NCBI GenBank assembly: GCA_002410715.1
Contig: DHOG01000200.1
Location: 1 to 7,214 of the forward strand
Direction of reading: 5' to 3'
From: Ruminococcaceae bacterium UBA5396
Lineage (GTDB): Bacteria; Bacillota; Clostridia; Oscillospirales; Acutalibacteraceae
DNA: 7,214 nucleotides
The notes under the pieces are model-generated. The model saw only the letters and a list, made by a program, of their open reading frames with translations. It was not told the origin of the DNA and did not search any database. The position numbers were made by a program, and so were the translations under genes. The stretch's first letter is position 1; every line of letters starts with the position of its first letter. Shown here piece by piece: positions 1 through 4,730 of the stretch.

Positions 1-611
1 ATTTCGATATAATGCTTTTTGTTTTTATCCAACGTTATTTCTTCCTGGATATCGTATATGGAACCGTCTACACGAATACGAGCGTATCCGCTTTTTCTGG
101 CATCCTTTATAAGCTTTGTATACTCGCCCTTCCTGCCTCTTACAACAGGTGCTAAAAGCTGAATCCTTGTGCCTTCCTCCAAAAGCAAAATATTATCAAC
201 CATTTGATCAACAGTTTGCTGAGAAATTTCTTTGCCACATTCGGGGCAATGAGGGATACCTATTCGAGCATACAAAAGCCTGAAATAATCGTATATTTCT
301 GTAACCGTACCCACAGTGGAACGGGGGTTACGGCTTGTGGTTTTCTGATCAATGGATATTGCAGGCGACAAACCTTCTATATATTCCACATCGGGCTTTT
401 CCATGAGACCCAAAAACTGACGAGCATAAGAGGATAGCGATTCCATGTACCGTCTTTGACCTTCGGCATAAATGGTGTCAAAGGCCAGCGAGGATTTTCC
501 CGAACCGCTGAGTCCGGTGATAACTACTAATTTATCTCGTGGAATTTCCACATCAATGTTTTTTAAGTTGTGCTCACAAGCACCTTTTATATATATACTG
601 CTGTTTTTCAT
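1..611 (-). CDS. uvrA: UvrABC excinuclease subunit A, N-terminal 203 codons (3' end outside window)
   Basis: UvrA is the ATP-dependent damage-recognition subunit of nucleotide excision repair. It works as a dimer with UvrB in the cytoplasm. Translation from ATG 611-609 gives the typical UvrA opening: residues 8-20 ([13 protein letters not shown]), Walker A at 33-41 (GLSGSGKSS), then [20 protein letters not shown] at 41-60, the YARQFL stretch at 62-67, and the SPAISIDQK...NPRSTVGT block at 82-102. A Cys pair (HCPECG, 121-126) follows, as in many Firmicute UvrA proteins, and then the [15 protein letters not shown] segment (152-166). The ABC signature and zinc finger lie beyond the left edge. 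The start is supported by GGAG about 9 nt upstream on the minus strand. A LexA-type operator and promoter lie about 300 nt upstream, which fits SOS control. The reading frame is undamaged in this part. Identification is by recognised family sequence and is very secure. Confidence 0.97.
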   Translation of the reverse strand, partial: MKNSSIYIKGACEHNLKNIDVEIPRDKLVVITGLSGSGKSSLAFDTIYAEGQRRYMESLSSYARQFLGLMEKPDVEYIEGLSPAISIDQKTTSRNPRSTVGTVTEIYDYFRLLYARIGIPHCPECGKEISQQTVDQMVDNILLLEEGTRIQLLAPVVRGRKGEYTKLIKDARKSGYARIRVDGSIYDIQEEITLDKNKKHYIE

Positions 612-651
612 ATGCTTCCGCTCCGTATATTTCACAATTTATAATCTTTCC

Positions 652-700
652 TTAAACATATGGGGTTATTGTGTTCTCAATCAGAGACCCGTATGTTTAA
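652..700 (-). repeat. Inverted repeat in the uvrA leader
   Basis: Positions 652-664 (TTAAACATATGGG) and 688-700 (CCCGTATGTTTAA) form 13-bp arms with one non-Watson-Crick pair and a 23-nt loop. The repeat begins about 40 nt upstream of the uvrA start. It would fold in the uvrA leader RNA and has no T-run after it on the minus strand, so it is not an obvious terminator. Its role is unknown. Confidence 0.5.
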
Positions 701-741
701 CGATTTATTATTTTTATCCACAATATCTTATTCGAAAACCG

Positions 742-864
742 CTAACCCTCTAGCCCTCTAGCCTCTAACCAGTGAATGAATACTCTGACATAAGCCTTAC
801 TAAAGCTTTCTTTAGCCTTACCGTTAAAAGGCATTCGTATACTTATGCAGCTTCCACTTGTCAT
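742..864 (-). CDS. Possible 40-residue leader ORF between SOS promoter and uvrA
   Basis: An ATG at 864-862 opens a 40-codon frame ending in TAG at 744-742. It contains residues [13 protein letters not shown] and ends [14 protein letters not shown]. It would start only about 12 nt after the predicted transcription start of the LexA-type promoter, with no well-spaced ribosome binding site (GTGGAAG directly abuts the ATG). The last eight codons fall in the GCTAGAGG-type tandem repeats. I do not recognise the peptide. It may be a chance frame. Its position, the first ORF after an SOS promoter, is the only reason to list it. Confidence 0.2.
   Translation of the reverse strand: MTSGSCISIRMPFNGKAKESFSKAYVRVFIHWLEARGLEG
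744..769. repeat. Short degenerate tandem repeat (CCCTCTAG-type)
   Basis: Two near-adjacent CCCTCTAG units (747-754 and 755-762), flanked by related CTAACC and CCTCTAACC ends, form a low-complexity stretch in the uvrA leader region. Too few copies are present for a CRISPR or VNTR call. No function is apparent. Confidence 0.45.
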
Positions 865-882
865 CTTCCACAAGCCTAAATC

Positions 883-911
883 ATTATATCAAAAAATATA
901 TTAATTTGCAA
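883..911 (-). promoter_or_regulatory. Predicted sigma-A promoter for uvrA
   Basis: On the minus strand, -35 TTGCAA (911-906) and a perfect -10 TATAAT (888-883) are separated by exactly 17 bp. TGA directly precedes the -10, giving an extended -10. Transcription would begin near 876 and run towards uvrA with a leader of about 265 nt. The -35 overlaps the LexA-type box, as expected for a repressed SOS promoter. Assignment to uvrA assumes no terminator in the leader. Confidence 0.7.
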
Positions 912-922
912 ACATTTGTTCG
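909..922 (-). promoter_or_regulatory. LexA/DinR-type SOS operator
   Basis: The minus-strand sequence CGAACAAATGTTTG matches the Bacillus-type LexA consensus CGAACRNRYGTTYC at 13 of 14 positions, with only the last base differing. It overlaps the -35 hexamer of the predicted uvrA promoter, so bound repressor would block RNA polymerase. uvrA is a classical SOS gene, so context and motif agree. Confidence 0.72.
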
Positions 923-959
923 GCAAAATGCAAGATAATTTTTTAAGCGTAAAATGAAA

Positions 960-978
960 AGTAAAGACTTTCTTTACT
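960..978. repeat. Small perfect hairpin
   Basis: AGTAAAGA (960-967) and TCTTTACT (971-978) form 8-bp perfect arms around a 3-nt loop. It lies upstream of the uvrA promoter, in the gap between divergent or unassigned units. It may be an ordinary AT-rich palindrome. Confidence 0.35.
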
Positions 979-1113
979 ATAGCCCCACCTGACGTTAGTC
1001 TGTCGTAAATTGTCCAAGTAAAGTATGTACCACTATTAGCTCAACTTGTTTTTTAAACTACATGCGCGTAACTCTAGTGATCTGTGGCAACAAAAGATTT
1101 ATGGGTTAAATAC

Positions 1114-1154
1114 TGTTTATACATGTTGAATTTCTTATTCAACATGTATAAACA
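1114..1154. repeat. Perfect 18-bp-arm inverted repeat
   Basis: Arms 1114-1131 and 1137-1154 are perfectly complementary over 18 bp (TGTTTATACATGTTGAAT in the left arm) with a 5-nt TTCTT loop. No T-run follows on either side, so it is not a standard terminator. Such a long perfect hairpin outside a gene suggests a mobile or structural element, such as a palindrome-associated non-autonomous element. No transposase, target duplication or second copy is visible in the window. Confidence 0.75.
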
Positions 1155-1224
1155 CGAAATGATGCACATGCCATTTGTTTTGCATAGCCAAATAAAGTTG
1201 ACCTGTGGTCGGCTATTTAAGCAA

Positions 1225-1242
1225 CGTTTTGTTTACAAAACG
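1225..1242. repeat. 7-bp-arm inverted repeat
   Basis: CGTTTTG (1225-1231) and CAAAACG (1236-1242) pair perfectly around TTTA. This is the second of three successive hairpins in this gene-free stretch. A short CACATGTG palindrome follows at 1248-1255. Confidence 0.5.
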
Positions 1243-1260
1243 CGATCACATGTGCAAATT

Positions 1261-1315
1261 AAATTGAAAAAAGCATTGCATATATTGGCAGTTTATGCAA
1301 TGTTTTTTTCAAATT
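1261..1315 (-). terminator. Long hairpin, probable terminator of the 1361-1909 gene
   Basis: Arms 1261-1282 and 1294-1315 pair over 22 positions with one mismatch and one G-T pair. The core is CATTGCATA/TATGCAATG with A-runs on one side and T-runs on the other, around an 11-nt loop. Read on the minus strand, it lies about 45 nt after the stop codon at 1361. It gives an A-run, the stem and then TTTTTT, the shape of a rho-independent terminator. The stem is AT-rich, so strength is uncertain. It may also belong to the hairpin cluster starting at 1114. Confidence 0.5.
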
Positions 1316-1360
1316 ATATAGTATCTTTCTGTTATTTGTATGAATTCCTGCAAAAAACAA

Positions 1361-1909
1361 TTATTCTATGATATCAAGATTATTTATGATATCCTCATAT
1401 TCCAGATCCTCATATAACTCAATCGGTAAATTTATGGTATATGAAACATATCTGCTTTCAATTTCTTTTACTGTCTCAATAATAATTTTATTTTGAAATG
1501 GTTTGATTGCATAATGCTGCCCTTTATCATCACTTATAATTTTTGTGTCGTCATCAGAAAAATATCGAATCATAAGATAGTCAAGCTTTGTGTATCGCTT
1601 GTATTCCATGGGAAGTCCTCTCGCCTCAACGAATGCTGACTGATAGATATTACCGGAATCAGGGCTCAATGCATAGTTTACTCTCTTAACCTCATTAAAT
1701 GGCCTGAAAGAAACCGCTGCTCCTTCCAACTTATACTTGCCTAAGCTTTCCTTATCAAAAACCAAAGGATAGTTCATGTTTTGTTTTACATCTTCATACG
1801 ACAATCCCATGTAATTAACCATGCACCATCCACCCGGTCCTGCATCGTTTTTACTAAATTTAACAATCTCCTTATCACCTTTTTCTCCTGATACATATAT
1901 TTCAAACAT
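1361..1909 (-). CDS. Hypothetical protein, 182 residues
   Basis: I do not recognise this protein with certainty. It is soluble-looking, acidic and rich in charged and aromatic residues, with no signal peptide or membrane helix. The frame is clean with consistent codon use, so it is probably real. ATG 1909-1907 is chosen because GGAG lies 5 nt upstream (1918-1915). An in-frame GTG ten codons earlier overlaps the TGA of the upstream fragment but has no ribosome binding site. The C-terminal stretch (YTINLPIELYEDLEYEDIIN) resembles the end of DUF4367-type domains of Firmicute anti-sigma/lipoprotein-like proteins, and a more degraded DUF4367-like tail lies just upstream. Coding-like sequence continues in frame for about 13 codons upstream of the GTG, with no start codon. 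It may therefore be the surviving C-terminal part of a longer protein. Confidence 0.6.
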   Translation of the reverse strand: MFEIYVSGEKGDKEIVKFSKNDAGPGGWCMVNYMGLSYEDVKQNMNYPLVFDKESLGKYKLEGAAVSFRPFNEVKRVNYALSPDSGNIYQSAFVEARGLPMEYKRYTKLDYLMIRYFSDDDTKIISDDKGQHYAIKPFQNKIIIETVKEIESRYVSYTINLPIELYEDLEYEDIINNLDIIE

Positions 1910-1935
1910 TTTGTCTCCAGCCTTTTCCCGGTTAA

Positions 1936-2152
1936 TCACTTCATCAAAGATGCGTACAAGGCGTTTATCTTTAATCTCCTAAAATAATTTTCTTTGTTAA
2001 GCAAGTTGTTTTCTACATTATGAAAAACAAGGCTATCGGCTATATTAAATAATTCTTCTTTACTGATGCTTTGGGCAGACAGACTAATAATTTTTTATCC
2101 ATATTATCCCCAAGATATAAATGAAGAACCCTTCTTCCCGCTTCTGTTTCAT
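1936..2152 (-). pseudogene. Frameshifted C-terminal remnant of a DUF4367-like protein
   Basis: From 2152 the minus strand reads a short stretch (EEGFFIYILGIIWIK) that stops at TAG 2086-2084. Dropping one A from the six-A run (2096-2091) restores a frame reading IISLSAQSISKEELFNIADS and continuing to TGA at 1938-1936. The pattern W-x-x-x-x-Y/S-L-S-x-x-x-I-S-K-E-E-L-x-x-I-A-x-S-L is how DUF4367 domains usually end. That domain occurs in Firmicute anti-sigma-like and lipoprotein-like proteins of poorly known role. The first part of the domain is missing on this strand. The stop overlaps the in-frame GTG of the next gene by 4 bases (GTGA). The family call is from memory of the motif, so only moderate confidence is given. 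Confidence 0.4.
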
Positions 2153-2191
2153 GATATATCGCCTGCTTTTCATTTATTATTACGAGGCTGC

Positions 2192-2632
2192 ATGTTTTCT
2201 AAGGTGGAGAGGGAGGTCTTTGAAAAAGGCAATCAAATGCTGCCTGGTGAATTTGTTGAAAAGCTATACCCAGAGTTGCATGAGGGCTTCTATGTTAAAT
2301 TGTATAAATTAAATAATGGGAAATTATCAATAGCATACGGCATTAAAAATGGAGTTAATCTTGGAATTGGTGAACATGACAGCATTTTTATAGTTGGATC
2401 AAATTCAAACGAAAATATGATACAGCAGACCATAGATAATAGGAATTTCATAGCTGTGCCTAATTATTTGCCGGGAAATTACTCCTTCAAAAACATTGTA
2501 ACATCTGACGGGCGTGTTCAACGTATACGTTTTTCAGATAAAAACGACAACGATATATCAATTAGTTATGAAACCTATATAGATTATAGCCTTGAAGAAT
2601 TTAAAGCACGTTATCCTCGTACAGCTGTTTGA
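2192..2632 (+). pseudogene. Hypothetical protein, 3' end replaced by recombinase remnant
   Basis: The frame reads from ATG 2192 (GAGG 4 nt upstream, weak) through 146 codons to TGA 2630-2632. Residues from SKVEREVFEKGNQM to YIDYSLEEF look like genuine coding sequence. The segment VPNYLPGNYSFKNIVTSDGR followed by VQRIRFSD...ISISYE resembles the first half of DUF4367 domains (x-P-x-Y-L-P-x-G-Y, then a beta-hairpin). The last codons after about 2603 (ARYPRTAV) are the reverse strand of the serine-recombinase fragment, so the native C-terminus is lost. The N-terminus may also be lost, because no signal peptide or membrane anchor precedes the domain. It is head to head with the minus-strand DUF4367-like tail at 1936-2152. 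Confidence 0.5.
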
Positions 2633-2850
2633 AGAGTGCCGTCAATTCCGTGTTTCTGCGCCGCATGGTATCGAGCTCTTTCTGCACGGTATTGATTTCC
2701 TGACGAAGCTCCACTCTTTTCTTTTGGTTGATGTACTCGGCGAACAGCCGCTCCTTTTGCCGCGCAAAGTGCGTCACCCTGCGCAGGTCATCGAGGACGA
2801 TTTTACGCAAATCCTGCTCCCGTAGATAATGGGCTCCGTAGCCACACGGA
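2601..2850 (-). pseudogene. Internal fragment of a large serine recombinase (TnpX/DUF4368-type)
   Basis: The minus-strand frame from about 2850 to TAA 2603-2601 encodes HYLREQDLRKIVLDDLRRVT, then HFARQKERLFAEY, and a coiled-coil-like stretch ending NTELTALFKQLYEDNVL. This is the region after the recombinase zinc-ribbon domain in large serine recombinases of clostridial conjugative and mobilisable elements, the enzymes that excise and integrate the element. In intact relatives the sequence continues past LYEDNVL with a G-R-I-S-type motif; here it stops at once. The catalytic serine domain, the DNA-binding domain and the C-terminal tail are all missing. Only about 80 of the usual 500 or more residues remain, so it cannot function. 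It is joined upstream to an unrelated signal peptide and downstream to the 3' cut end of the plus-strand gene at 2192. Confidence 0.8.
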
Positions 2851-2907
2851 GGCACACAGTGCGACACATGCGGCAACGGTAATTACTGCGATAATTTGCT
2901 TCTTCAT
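2803..2907 (-). pseudogene. Signal-peptide start of an exported protein, fused out of frame to recombinase fragment
   Basis: ATG 2907-2905 is preceded on the minus strand by AAGGGAG with 8-nt spacing, a good ribosome binding site. The reading frame begins MKKQIIAVITVAACVALCAS: a Lys-rich start, then a hydrophobic stretch ending in small residues, a typical signal peptide or membrane anchor. After about residue 22 the frame runs into the recombinase fragment in the wrong frame and stops at TAA 2805-2803 after 34 codons. Only the N-terminus of the gene survives. The identity of the exported protein cannot be told from this piece. Confidence 0.6.
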
Positions 2908-2935
2908 TTGACCATCTCCCTTCAGCAAGACAAGA

Positions 2936-3011
2936 TACCACAAGGCTTTGGAGATATCCATATGGTTTTCCAACGAGCGAGGAAGTTTGTATTTGAAGGC
3001 GTTTTGTGGTA
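2936..3011. repeat. 8-bp perfect inverted repeat flanking 60 bp
   Basis: TACCACAA (2936-2943) is repeated in inverted orientation as TTGTGGTA (3004-3011). With two G-T pairs and a G-C the match extends to 11 positions. The repeat lies between the signal-peptide fragment and the first GNAT fragment, beside the recombinase remnant. It could be a worn recombination or attachment site, or chance. No core duplication is visible. Confidence 0.3.
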
Positions 3012-3063
3012 AACTTTGTTATAAAGAAAAAAGGTCGTCTTGTCAGGTCGTGGGGGTGACGTA

Positions 3064-3340
3064 ATGAGCGTGAACATAAGAAAAGTGGCTATAAGCGATG
3101 CAGAAGCATTGAAAGATTTGTATTTCAATCATCTCACGTCATACCCTCCGACTGAAGAACAGAATATGACGACGTGGCGTGAAATGCTTCGCCGATTTGC
3201 CAACGATGACAATTATCATATTCTTGTTTTAGAGATTGACGGAAGAATAGTTTCGTCAGTTACATTGGTCATCATAGAAAACTTAACTCATAACCTACGC
3301 CCATATGCGTTAATTGAGAATGTTGTAACGCACAAACCCC
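3064..3340 (+). pseudogene. GNAT-family N-acetyltransferase, N-terminal fragment
   Basis: ATG 3064 follows a GGGGGTG ribosome binding site by about 6 nt. The product begins MSVNIRKVAISDAEALKDLY, the usual GNAT beta1-alpha1 opening. It continues through the central strands (YHILVLEIDGRIVSSVTLVI) and reaches ALIENVVTHK, the beta4 strand just before the acetyl-CoA loop. In intact GNAT proteins the next residues are the R/Q-x-x-G-x-G/A pyrophosphate-binding motif. Here they are replaced by PRRRHTV, which is the leader of the following nuclease gene. About 92 of the normal 150 or so residues remain, so it cannot bind acetyl-CoA. The frame is open into the nuclease frame, giving a possible 307-codon chimera up to TAG 3982-3984. 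Family assignment is firm; the substrate is unknown. Confidence 0.8.
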
Positions 3341-3342
3341 GA

Positions 3343-3360
3343 AGGAGGCACACGGTAATG
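3343..3360 (+). promoter_or_regulatory. Ribosome binding site that sets the nuclease start
   Basis: A consensus AGGAGG (3343-3348) sits 9 nt before ATG 3358. It shows that the nuclease starts at 3358, although its frame is open well upstream through the GNAT fragment. Confidence 0.85.
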
Positions 3361-4437
3361 GATAAAAGCATCACTGAATACGGTAGTTTTATAAAAGAAA
3401 TCAAGGAACTCATTTATCGACGCCAGTATGAGGCGATGAGAAAAGTCAATGCCGAGTTAATCCAGCTATATTGGGAAATCGGTGAGGAAATCGAATATCA
3501 ACAGCGCGAAAAGGGCTGGGGTAAATCAATCGTTGAGGTTTTGTCAAAAGAGCTTCAAAAAGAATTCCCCGGAGTTGCGGGTTTTTCGGCGCGTAACCTT
3601 TGGCTGATGCGTAGTTTTTATATTGAATATTCACAAAATGCAAAACTGCAACCATCGGTTGCAGAATTAACCCATGGGCAGACACACTTAATTCTGCCAC
3701 CATTGGTTGCAGAAATCAGCTGGACGAAAAACATCATTATTATGCAGAAATGCAAAGACCCACTCGAACGTGAATTCTATATTAAAATGACAAAACGCTT
3801 TGGCTGGACAAAGGATGTGCTGATCAACAATATCGAAAATCAAGCATTCGCTAAATATTTGACCAATCAAACCAACTTTGACGAAACCGTGCCTGAAAAA
3901 TACAGGCTCCAAGCCAAACTCGCCGTCAAGGACGATTATAATTTTGATTTCATTGAGATGGGCATCGAACACAGCGAATCATAGCTTTAAGCGGGAATCA
4001 TCAACAACATTCGGGCGTTTCTGTCCGAGATGGGCGGCGATTTCAGCTTCATCGCCAACCAATACCATCTTGATGTTGCGGACGAGGATTATTATATCGA
4101 CTTGCTCCTGTATCACCGCCGTCTGCGTTGCCTGATTGCGATTGATTTGAAAATCGGTGAGTTTATCCCGGAATATGCGGGGAAAATGCAGTTTTATCTG
4201 ACTGCGTTGGATGAAACCGTGAAACTGCCGGATGAAAACACTTCAATCGGTATAATCATCTGTAAAAGCAAAAACCGTACAAGGGTCGAGTATACGTTAA
4301 GAACAACCAATAAGCCAATCGGTGTAGCGACTTACTCCTTCTACGAGAACTTGCCGGAGGATATTCGTTCGTTGCTGCCGTCGCCGGATGAAATAGAGGC
4401 TATTATCCTCGAGTTCGGGGGTGAGGTTAATGAGTAG
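3358..4437 (+). pseudogene. YhcG-type DUF1016 / PDDEXK nuclease, interrupted by two stops
   Basis: This is the YhcG family: an N-terminal DUF1016 winged-helix-like domain and a C-terminal PDDEXK nuclease domain, often found in accessory DNA with defence or restriction genes. From ATG 3358, 208 codons cover the N-terminal domain (YRRQYEAMRKVNAELIQLYW, GWGKSIVEVLSKELQKEFPG, FSARNLWLMR) and reach the linker RLQAKLAVKDDYNFDFIEMG. The frame then meets TAG (3982-3984) and TAA (3988-3990). In the same frame it resumes with IINNIRAFLSEMGGDFSF and the nuclease core: YYIDLLLYHRRL supplies the catalytic Asp, and AIDLKIGEF the D/E-x-K pair. It continues through GKMQFYL and KPIGVATY to TAG 4435-4437. Without the stops it would be 359 codons, the usual family length. 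The family normally has Glu codons near both stops. A pair of compensating one-base indels is an alternative explanation. It is probably inactive, unless two separate domains are made. Confidence 0.85.
3651..3714 (+). repeat. 48-bp-spaced direct repeat with internal inverted repeat, inside the nuclease gene
   Basis: ACCATCGGTTGCAGAA (3651-3666) recurs as ACCATTGGTTGCAGAA (3699-3714), 48 bp (16 codons) apart and in frame, giving PSVAEL and PLVAEI in the protein. Between them GCAGAATTAA (3661-3670) and TTAATTCTGC (3688-3697) form a perfect 10-bp inverted repeat. This looks like an in-frame duplication in the N-terminal domain; the reading frame stays open. Confidence 0.5.
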
Positions 4438-4666
4438 AGATAACATGACCCATAAAAGCACAGGCAAACTTGAAACTAAGCGACTCATTCTTCGGCCACT
4501 CTCGATGGATGATCTTGACGCTGTTCACTCGTGGGGGAGCAATCCTGCCAACACACGGTATATGGGATGGGGTCCCAATAATGAGGAGCAAACCCATGTA
4601 CGCGCATATTGGTATTTTGAATGGCGTAACCATTGCAAAAACGAGTTGCTACCCGCTCATTATTAA
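4430..4666 (+). pseudogene. Second GNAT acetyltransferase (RimJ/RimL-like), N-terminal fragment
   Basis: ATG 4430 overlaps the nuclease stop by 8 bases, after a GGGGGTGAGG ribosome binding site. ATG 4445 is an alternative start. The product contains LETKRLILRPLSMDDLDAVH, the classic opening of the RimJ/RimL-type GNAT group, followed by NPANTRYMGWGPNNEEQTH. After about position 4597 the sequence no longer resembles GNAT. The frame runs on as RAYWYFEWRN to TAA 4664-4666, while a different frame becomes coding-like. About 55 genuine residues of roughly 175 remain, so the acetyl-CoA site is missing. Like the GNAT fragment at 3064 it has lost its 3' part. The two are from different GNAT subgroups and are not copies of each other. 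Confidence 0.78.
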
Positions 4667-4730
4667 CGAGAGTACATGGCGTTCGGGGAACTTGCCGGAG
4701 GGATTAAATGATGTGGAGGTACGGAGATGA
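4596..4730 (+). pseudogene. C-terminal tail of an unrecognised protein
   Basis: In the frame +1 from the GNAT fragment, positions 4596-4730 encode YAHIGILNGVTIAKTSCYPL, then IINESTWRSGNLPEGLNDVE and VRR, ending at TGA 4728-4730. The composition and smooth codon use suggest real coding sequence. There is no ribosome binding site before it, and its upstream frame is the shadow of the GNAT fragment. It therefore looks like the 3' end of a gene joined to the cut GNAT. Its TGA overlaps the ATG of the VOC gene (ATGA), as in a translationally coupled operon, so the lost gene was probably the VOC gene's original upstream partner. I do not recognise the family. Confidence 0.45.

Larger units (their letters stand above)
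612..1360. other. Gene-free stretch: uvrA control region plus hairpin cluster
   Basis: No protein-like reading frame is convincing here on either strand. The left part (612-925) reads as the uvrA leader and promoter on the minus strand: a hairpin at 652-700, short CTCTAG-type tandem repeats at 744-769, a possible 40-codon ORF at 742-864, a TATAAT -10 at 883-888 and a LexA box at 909-922. The middle (926-1113) is AT-rich and holds only a small 8-bp-stem hairpin at 960-978. The right part (1114-1315) contains three successive inverted repeats. The last of these is suitably placed to terminate the minus-strand gene ending at 1361. Confidence 0.7.

Noticed and set aside
204..753. Two open frames on the plus strand across uvrA (77 and 93 codons)
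   Set aside because: They run antisense to clear uvrA coding sequence, or across its start and leader, with no family resemblance.
744..769. CRISPR-like or VNTR repeat
   Set aside because: There are only two full units with no spacers; it is a short degenerate repeat.
1084..1371. 95-codon plus-strand frame over the hairpin region
   Set aside because: It is built on the long inverted repeats, has biased low-complexity composition and has no ribosome binding site. The inverted repeats explain the sequence better.
2066..2191. Upstream extension of the plus-strand gene to ATG 2066
   Set aside because: These 42 codons are antisense to the DUF4367-like remnant and look non-coding. Coding-like sequence begins near 2192.
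2592..2825. 77-codon plus-strand frame
   Set aside because: It is a shadow of the serine recombinase fragment on the other strand.
2848..3353. Shared 10-mer GGAGGCACAC at 2848 and 3344 as a duplicated recombination site
   Set aside because: One copy is a ribosome binding site and the flanks do not align. It is probably chance, though it could serve as microhomology.
3446..3972. Minus-strand frames over the nuclease gene
   Set aside because: They are antisense to a well-recognised DUF1016 domain.
3976..3990. Stop-codon reassignment or programmed readthrough
   Set aside because: Other genes in the window end at TAA, TAG or TGA in the normal way, and no known readthrough context is seen. Mutation is simpler.
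3878..4135. 85-codon frame bridging the nuclease stops
   Set aside because: It is mostly out of frame with both conserved halves. Only its short HSFKRE piece is relevant, as evidence for the two-indel model.
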